From assembly GCA_905221605.1 (NCBI GenBank), contig CAJNDS010000313.1:602478-666477 (forward strand): a DNA stretch of 64,000 nucleotides, read 5' to 3'. How positions within the stretch are numbered: position 1 is the first letter of the stretch; every line of letters begins with the position of its first letter. The notes under the pieces are model-generated. The model was not told the DNA's origin and searched no databases. It was given only the letters and a program-made list of their open reading frames with translations. The translations under genes and the position numbers were made by a program. The stretch is from Symbiodinium natans. Taxonomy: Eukaryota; Sar; Dinophyceae; Suessiales; Symbiodiniaceae. Below, one piece after another: positions 10,801-19,800 of the stretch.

Positions 10801-13800
10801 CCTCGACAGCACGACCTTCTGCTGCCCCTGTCTCGAACCCTGTCTCGAGAGTGCCGACTATCGTGGGCTGCTAGATAGGCCCTTGGGACATTTTTTATTT
10901 TCAACCCCTAAACCCTAAACCCTAAACCCTAAAACCTAAAACCCTAAACCCGGAATATTTTTTCAGAGGGTTTTAGGGGCCATCCGAGGCTGGAAAGTCG
11001 TCGCCATCCAGGGCCGGATCGCAGCCCGACGAAACAAAACAGGCAAGGAGCTGGGAGCTCAGCTCGCAAAACAGAATAAGTACTAGTTATATATAGCAAT
11101 ATTTAGTAATATTTAGTACTCTTTAGTAATATTTAGCAATGTGTAATAATATATATTAATATCTATAGTAATATATAGTAATATTTAGTAATATTTCGTA
11201 AAATATAGTAATACGGTAATATATAGTAATATATTAGAGTATACAATAATACATAGTAGTATATCCCCTATGGCCCCTCCATAGTTACACTAGACTATCC
11301 CCCCCCCCCCCCACAAAAAAAAACAAAAAACCTATGTAGATTATTAAGGCCCCAACACTGGGGTGAGCGAAGCTCGGCTAGCCCTAAGGGTCCACGTACC
11401 TTATTCAAATATACTTGAGCCCCGAAGTCCCTATGTATAGGGAGTACTGGAAGGCCATTAAATGTTTAGGGTTTAGGGTTTAGGGTTTAGGGTTTAGGGT
11501 TTAGGGATATTCCCTATTTAGGTACATGGGCCCTTAGGGCTTAGGGTGAGCTGGGCATTCACTGGGGGCCCCTGCTGCCCACATACGGCCCACACAACAC
11601 GTGGGGGCCAAGGATGCGGATGATCACATGACATGCAAAGCATGCCCGCGCTGAAAAGGGCGTCAGGGTTCAGGGTTCAGGGTTTAGGGTTTAGGGTTTA
11701 GGGTTTCGGGTTTAGGGTTTAGGCTTTAGGCTTTAGGCTTTAGGCTTTAGGGTTTAGGGTTTAGGGTTTAGGGTTTAGATTGCAATGATGGTTCGGTTCT
11801 GTAGGAGTGTCGGGCATGAGAGGCAGCCGAAGCTTGGCCCCGGCACGTTTTCTCATGGGGGGGTGCAGCTTTGGGGGTATCGGGGGGCTAGGGGGTGAAT
11901 GGCTTTGGATTATATAGGGTGTACAGGTTTTGGGTTGTGTTGTGGCTGTTGTGCGTGAACATTACTCCATTGCGTTCGTCTTTATCTCTAATAATCCAGG
12001 GTTTAGGGGTTCTTAAACCGGGAGCAACGTCGATAAGTCTTGAGACCATGTGCTCTCTTCGATATTTCGGTTGGGAGAGTTTGGGGCTTAGGCTTTAGCA
12101 GTCCCCTGAATGCAGGGTATCTTCTGAACATACCTGAGCCGAGAGGCAAGTTTCCTAACCCTTTCTCGGCCTGTAGTATGTCAGCCTCTGCAGCACAACA
12201 ACCCTAAACCCTAAAACCCTAAAACCCTAAAACCCTAAAACCCTAAACCCCTAAAACCCTAAAACCCTAAAACCCTAAAACCCTAAAACCCTAAAACCCT
12301 AAAACCCTAAAACCCTAAAACCCTAAAACCCTAAAACCCTAAACCCTAAAACCTTGTAGGCCCCAGAAACCCTACAAGCTACCCTACACTTAAAAATCCC
12401 ATGCCTCAGCCCTTGAAGCCAGCTTCTCAACCTGTGACTGTGACCACGGTTCAAGGCTGCCCATGGCCGTCCCACGGAAGCAACAAGCAAGCAAGTCCAT
12501 CACCCCTCCGCCCAACACTGAAGTCCCAGCAGCGATTCACTATTCGTGGTGGGTGCAGGTTCGGGAAAATGCTCTGAATTTACGCGGTTCAGGGCTTGAT
12601 TTATCGAAGCCCGAAGCCTATATATGTGCCCCGAACTCGAAAGTGCCAACATCAACGCCCAGATACCTCAAACTCAAGCTCCAAGACCCCAACCCTACTA
12701 AACTAATATCCCAAAAGCCGAACTCCTTACCCCTCAGCTTTAAACTGAAAGCCCTGGACACGACGCCCCTGACGCCCCTCTAAGCCCCCCCCCCCCCCCC
12801 CCCCCCACCCCAACACAAAAAAAAAACATGAACCCTAGACCGCTGCACCCTATAAGCGATGATCCTCATCAACCAACCCTAAAACCCTAAACCCCTAAAC
12901 CCCTAAACCCCCAAACCCCCAAACCCCTAAACCCCTAAACCCCTGAACCCTAAACCCCCAAAACCCTAGACCCTAAACCCCCTAAACCCTAAACCCCGGA
13001 ACCCTTTTGCAAGCTGAGCTGCCGGCTCTTGACGACCACAGGACCCCGCCGGCGAACGCCAAGGTGGACTGGTCCAGCTTCATGGGTGGCTTGGTAGCCC
13101 AGTGGTACCCTTTTGCCGTTTTTGGCTTCTAAAGAACCCTAAGCACGAACCTAAACCACGACCCCCCCCCCCCCACAAAACTAGGATGAAAGGTGCACTT
13201 CTTGTACTGTGGTTTCTGGGCTACCGAGGTGGGGACCAGTCCCCGGTGAAGGCCCGGACGCCTCTGGGGAACAGGAAGCGGTGCGGTTGAGGGTTGAGGG
13301 TTTGGGTTTGGGGTTTGAGGGTGTTGACGGGTACTTGGGGTTTATGAGTACTCATACTTACGTAGGGTTATAAGGACCCAAATTAAGTTTATAACCATAT
13401 CGTTACCCTACTTGCAAGCCTACCTATAAGTACCCCGGATCCTCCAAGTCCAAGTATGGTGTGGGGAAGGGAGGTTCTGATCTCGCGCTCACTGGATCAA
13501 CCCCAACCCTACCCCTCAAACCCTAAACCCAAAGCCATAATAAGCCTTAAGCCAGAAACCCTAAACCCCAGACCCTAAACACTAACCCTAAGTCCTCTAG
13601 CCTTAAGTCGGACTTCCACGGAGCCCGAACCCTTCAGGAGCCCCAGCAACCCACCTTGTCTTAAGTGACCCAAAGAATTCCTTAAAAGGCGTTGCAACCA
13701 AACCCTAAACCCTAAACCCTAAACCCTAAACCCCCCAAACCCTAAACCCCCCAAACCCTAAACCATCTACTAGGGTTCTGTTCTTATTTTTGGCATATTT

Positions 13801-16800
13801 TGTCTCACTTAGGATTTTTTTGCGCGCCCTTAGAGGTCAAGCTGATCGACTTCGACACGGTGGAGACGGTGCAGCCGCAGACTCCAAAGAAGGCGAAGGC
13901 AGCATGCATACAGCTGCTTTTTTTCATAGTGTGCTTTGTGCATCTGTTCCTTTTTTTTTCATAGTGTACTTTATGCATCTGTTTCATGTTCAAAAAGCCC
14001 GTTGTGTTCATTCGGAGGGTGGGGGGTAGGTAATCTCGTAGTTCCTGTAAACGGTTCATCGTACCCCCTGAACTCTCCCCAAAGCTCCCAAAGTCTTTTG
14101 GCCGAAGGTGCAGTAAGACTAGGACCCAGAGTAGGCCCTTATTCCCCCTTTTTTGGGGGGTTTTAGCTTCCCTCAGAAGCCCCGTTAAACCAAAAAAAGG
14201 CACCCTTTTCATTCCTCCGTTACTCCGGGGCCTAGACGATGGTACGTGGTTTAGGTTTTAGGGTGATTTAGGGTTTAGGGTTTAGGTCTTAGGGTGCAGG
14301 GCTTCTTGGTTCGAAGGTTTTTTGGGGGGCTGCTCAAGCGCTCGGCAACACTCTGAGTGAGCCATCAATTCGGAGAACATCTTGTGTTTGTGTTTTTTTG
14401 CTAGGTCCATGGTTGGGCTGCAGTCCCCCTAAATCCTAAACCCTAAACACTAAACCCCCCGCCCTAAACCCAGATTAGCCCACCCCTCGACCCTTGTTCC
14501 CTGCCCCGGGACGGCGGAGGATGTGTTGGGAACCGACCAGTACATCGCCCAGGAGGCAGGCATCTTAGCATGCAGCTTTACACCCAGAGGTGTTCGTGAA
14601 TGTTTGAGGGTTTCCTGGGATTCCTTTGCAGTGGTATTCTGGAGTTAGGTGCCCACAAGACCATGCCCCTCAGGCTTTTGGAAGCCTAGTTGTGTCGGGT
14701 AGTGCTACGAGTGGGTCCTCTCTCTAAGTATCCATGTACCTCGAAAAGAAAGCATATACTTGGGCCCTAAAGCTACAAAATGATATAGGACCGAAACCCG
14801 AAACCCTAAACCCTAAACCCTAGACCCTAAACCCTAAACCCTAAACCCCTTTTACGGCCCAAGTATGTACTATATAGGCACATGAATCCTAAGGGTCTCG
14901 ACATCCCGAAACGCGTGGCAGCTTCAGGCTTCGACTGAAGGTGTTTGCGGCTTTGGGGTTTAGGGTTTAGGGTTTAGGATTTAGGGTTTAGGGTTTAGGG
15001 GTTTAGGGGGTTTAGGGGGTTTAGGCTTCACCTGCTACATTGACACCGGCACCTTGGCAATGATCACGTGGCCTTGTTCGAGCTACGGCCCACAACCTTA
15101 ACCCAATCCCCACTAGAAAAAAGCCTTCTTGCAAGTCAAATCCTCCACATTGTCCCTAAACCGTGAGAAACCATAGGTGTTCTCCTTATGAAGGCCTACG
15201 ATGGCAACTACTCGGCCGCCTCGGACATTTTCGCCGTCGGCGTCATTGGCTACAGGCCACAGGGCCGTGATCTTCTACTTCACTCGGAGGTTCATGGGTA
15301 CTGATCAGTAGGGTTATCAGTAGGTGAACTATGGTTCTAGCCTTGTTTAGGTGCTTATAAATAACCCCACTCACAAGTACCCATGGACCTTCAAGTAGGG
15401 TTTAGGGGGTCAGGCTTAGGGCGCCAGGATTTGGCGCTGGAATTTGGGTCTACATTCAGGGTCGTCTTGTCGGATGTGGGATCTTCTTACCTCTGCCACT
15501 ACTTGGAGGTTCATTGGAAACTACAAGTAGGCTCATAAGTACCCTAAATAGGTTCTAAGTACCCGAAATCAAGTGAGAACCAGAGCTACCCTACTAATAG
15601 CCCTGCTTATAAGTACCCATGACCTTCCAAGTAAGCCCAGTTGAAGTCAAACGCTCCTGTGCTTGAAGGTTGAGCATTGAGGTGTCGCTGTTTTCGAGAT
15701 TATTCAGGGTTACCTACCCTTAGCCTCGACGTATCCCACTACCTTACATACTATGGTCTATCACACTTATTGGGGGTATAGGAAAATAAGACGCCCCTAA
15801 ATAGAAACCCTAAACCCTTAACCCTAAACCCTAAACCCTCAACCCTAAACCCTAAACCCTAATCATAAGGACCACAAGAAGGTACCCCTAGTTTCGGAAG
15901 CCCCCTTATGGACCCCAAGAACCCTAGAACCAAGAGTCCCTGGACCCGCCGGAGGGAGATCCTCAGTCATTTAAGGTGTAGGGTTTAGGGTTTAGGGTTT
16001 AGGGTTGAGGGGCTGCGCGAAGTCCCTTTGAAGCCTAGGGATGCCTCATCTGATGTGATGGAACCCTTTTCGCGCTCCATGCTGCCAAATTTCCCCCCCG
16101 AAAAGGCCCATTACCTTTGACCACTCCTCACGTGAAAGGACCTCGAGGCGCACCCCTGCGCCCCTACACCCTCCTTCCCCCGCCCCCCTGCCCTGTCGTC
16201 GGCCGCGGCCTTCGGAGAAAAACAGGGCCCCACCCTCAGCCGAAAAAGAGCCCCGGCACCCAAGCCCTAAACCATAATCCCTAGACCCTAAACACTAAAC
16301 CCCAAAACCCTAAACCCTAAACCCTAAACCCTAAACCCTAAACCCTAAACCAAAACCCTAAACCCTAAACCCTAAACCCCACCTCACAGGTTGCTGACGA
16401 GCAAGTTCCCTTACAAGGCCGACATTTTCGACGACGAGGCTCAGAAGCCTCGACTCGGGCGAAGACTCGGGCGCGATTTTACGTTCATTGGGAGTAGCCG
16501 ACCCTAACTACATATGCGCGAGTTCGTTGATTCGGAGTAGCTGACCCTAACTACACATGAGAACTGAAAGTAGGGTTCAGGGGTTTTGGGGTTTGAGGTT
16601 CTAGGGTTTGGGGGGCTTCGGGTTTAGGGGTTTAGGGGTTTAGGGGTTCAGGGGTTTAGGGGCTTAGGGGCTTAGGGGCTTAGGGGTTTGGGGGTTTATG
16701 GGGTTTCTGGGTTAGGGGTTTAGGGGTTTGCCCGCTTTCTCATGACGTCATTTTGTTGAAATTCCTTCAGCAACTTCTAGTTTGAGGTTGAGGGTTGATA

Positions 16801-19800
16801 GAGCAGGGATTTAGGGCATGGGGTCGAGGGCTAGAGGGTCCGGGGATTCCTGGGTGACCTGGGAAACATAGGCGGGCCCCAAGGCTTTCTAGGTCTTGGG
16901 TTTTGCTTTTTAGGGTTTAAGGTTTAGGGTTTAGCCTTTTTTTCACGGAGTTCTGATACGAATCAAAGCTATCGGTTCGCAAGAAGCGTCTGATTGGCAA
17001 CAGCTTTGCTGGATGCCCTGCCTTGCAAGAGTGACACAACCCACAGAAAGCCAAATGGACTGTTACCCCATTGCAATACATGATTCCGGGGGTTTTAACC
17101 ACGTAAATCAACCTCTTCTTGACTCTAGACCATGTTTTCTTATGGAGCCCGATTGTCAACAGTTTTGGAAAACAAACACAACAATTCTACCAACAGTAAA
17201 TCGCAATAACAAATGAAGGGAGCCCTTTGTAATATGACTTTTGGGCTACCCATCCCAAACCCCCCTCCCTCAGACCATAGGGGAAGCATGTTCCTTGTGT
17301 AAACCCTAGAAGCCCTGAACCCCAAACACCCTGAACTCCAAACCCTCTAATGCGCCAAATGCCCAAAATGCCCTAATGCCCCAAACACCCCAAATGCCCC
17401 AAATACCCGAAATATCCTAAATGCCCTTTATACCCTAAATGCCCTAATTCCCCTAAATGCCCTAAACGACGCCCTAAATCCTAAACAGCCCGCGGGGAGC
17501 GAGGCGGGTGACAATTGGGTGGGCTCCCCGAAGATGAAGGCCCTGCGTCTTTGGGAGTTCTGGCTCTTAAGGGGCTTAGGGGGTTTTTAAGGGGGGGGGG
17601 GGGGGGGTGTGGGGGGTTTAGGGTTTGGGGAAAGATTCAGTGTTTGGGTTTGTGTCGTTCCCTCTACCCGGAGTGCTAAGGTCCTAGGCTTCGAATCCGG
17701 GCCTACTTAGGGTTTAGGGTTTAGGGTTTAGGTTTAGGGTTTAGGGTTTAGGGTTTAGGGTTTAGGGTTTAGGGTTTAGGGTTTAGGGTTTAGGGTTAAG
17801 TACACCCATAAACCCTAAACCCGAACCAAAAACCCAAAATCCTGTGAGGTCGAAGACCTAGAGAGGATTTGGGATGCGGACTGGAGCCCTGAACCCGTGT
17901 CACCGCAACCCTCACCATATGTCACAAACCCTAAGGGTCCATGTACCTAAATGGGGAATACTTGGGCCACAAAGTCCCGATATAGGAGGTACTTTAAGGC
18001 CCAAATACTCCCTATTAGGTACATGGACCCTTAGGGAAATCTGAGTCTCCATCAACCCCTTAAGGGGCACAACCCACCAACAGGAGATCCGTCAGAAGCT
18101 TTGCAACTACAAGATCGACTGGAACCATCGGATCTTCAGCATCGAGCCTCAGGCTACTGAGGGCATTGGGAGCCCAGCAGCCCGAGACGCCTCAAACCCC
18201 TTGACCTCTAAATTGCTAAATCCTAAACCTAAACCTTAGACCCCTAAACCTCGAAAGCCTACTTCGAGGTTGATGGGTACTTATGAGTAGAGTTAAATGT
18301 ACCCTGAACTAAGGTTATAAGCATAGGTACCCTGCGTATCATGAACCTCCAAGTAACTCCTAAATCCCCCAATTCCTGAACCCTAAACTCCCTAAACCCA
18401 TCCTTTACCCTTACTTGCAAGGCAAGGGTGGCGACTCACAAGTGGGGTTGGGGGGGGGGGGGGGGGGGGGGGGGAGTGGGGGTTTAGGGTTTAGGGTTTA
18501 GGGTTTAGGGTTTCCTTGTTCAATGTTTGTAGGGTTCTTGGGTTTCGTGGCTGACAGGGCCTGGGGATCCATACGTTTGTAAGGTTCACAGAGCTCTGTG
18601 TTTGGGTTCTTGGCCTTACAGCATATGTCAGCCAAAGCAGTGAACACAGACACACATATACACACATATATATATATATATGTATACACGCATATATTGC
18701 TCATGTATTCACACTGTCCTCCCTCCTTTCCCCCACCCCCCCCACCCTCTGAGAACAGGCCTGCAGTTTGATCAAGTCCATGCTGGCAACCAACGAGTCC
18801 ACCCGGCCTACGGCGAAGGACTGGTATAGGGTTCGGGGTTTAGGGTTGAGGGATGTTTAGGATGTAGGGTGTTTAGGGTTTAGGGGGTTTAGGGCTTAAG
18901 GGTTTAGGGGATGTGGCTTGGTTAGGCTTGAGGGTTGCAGGGCTTTAGTGCTTCGTTGGGATCTACATCTTCAAGTCGAGACCCAAAAACCCCTAAACCC
19001 CTAAACCCCTAAACCCCTAAACCCCTAAACCCCTAAACCCCTAAACCCCTAAACCCCTAAACCCCTAAACCCCTAAACCCCTAAACCCCTAAACCCCTGA
19101 ACCCCTGAACCCCGAACCCTGAACCCGAAACCCACAAAACCCTAAACCCTAAACCCTAAACCCTAAACCCCCAAACCCTAAACTCAGAGCTGCAAAGACC
19201 TGGGCCCGATTTGAAGGCCCTCCCTCCCCCCTCCCTCCCCCCCTCCCTCCCTCCCCCCCCCCTCCCTCCCCCCTCCCTCCCCCCCTCCCTCCCCCCCTCC
19301 CTCCCCCCCTTCCCTCCCCCCTCCCTCCCCCCCTCCCTCCCCCCCTCCCTCCCCCCCTCCCTCCCCCCTCCCTCCCCCCCCCCTCCCTCCCCCCCCCTCC
19401 CTCCCCCCCCCCCCCCCCCTCCCCTTCAAGCTCCATGAACCAACATGGAGTTTATAGGGATTCGGGCTGAGGGTTTAGGGTTTAGGATTTGGGGTTTAGG
19501 GTTTAGAGTTTAGGGTTTAGGGTTTTAGGGTTTTAGGGTCCAGGGTTTAGGGTTTTAGGTTTCAGGGTTTAGGGTTCAGGGTGCTTGGCGGCCTGGAAGT
19601 GGCGGAAATTCGGACGGGCGAAGAGAATGGTCGGGAAGACATTTGGATCTGTCTGAGGCCCTACAAGCAGCTTCCTGATTCTGCAGTGGTTTAGGGTTTA
19701 GGGTTTAGGGTTGTACTCTGTTGAAGACTTGCTCAAAGTAGCATTGCTTGGGGAAGACCTAACGACTTTCTTGTACAACTGGGATTCGGTGGTAGGAGGC

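Noticed and set aside
10683-10918. Cysteine-rich open frame in the kinase intron
   Set aside because: No AG|G-type boundaries fit, it breaks the kinase phase, and several frames are open at once.
19211-19438. Pro/Ser- or Gly/Arg-rich open frames over the C-rich tract
   Set aside because: They arise only from the CCCTCCC low-complexity repeat in several frames; no unique protein sequence.
19560-19680. Exon in the last kinase intron (reads AWKWRKFGRAKR in one frame)
   Set aside because: The kinase joins perfectly from RPTAK to DALAHPWL without it; including it would break the conserved subdomain XI.
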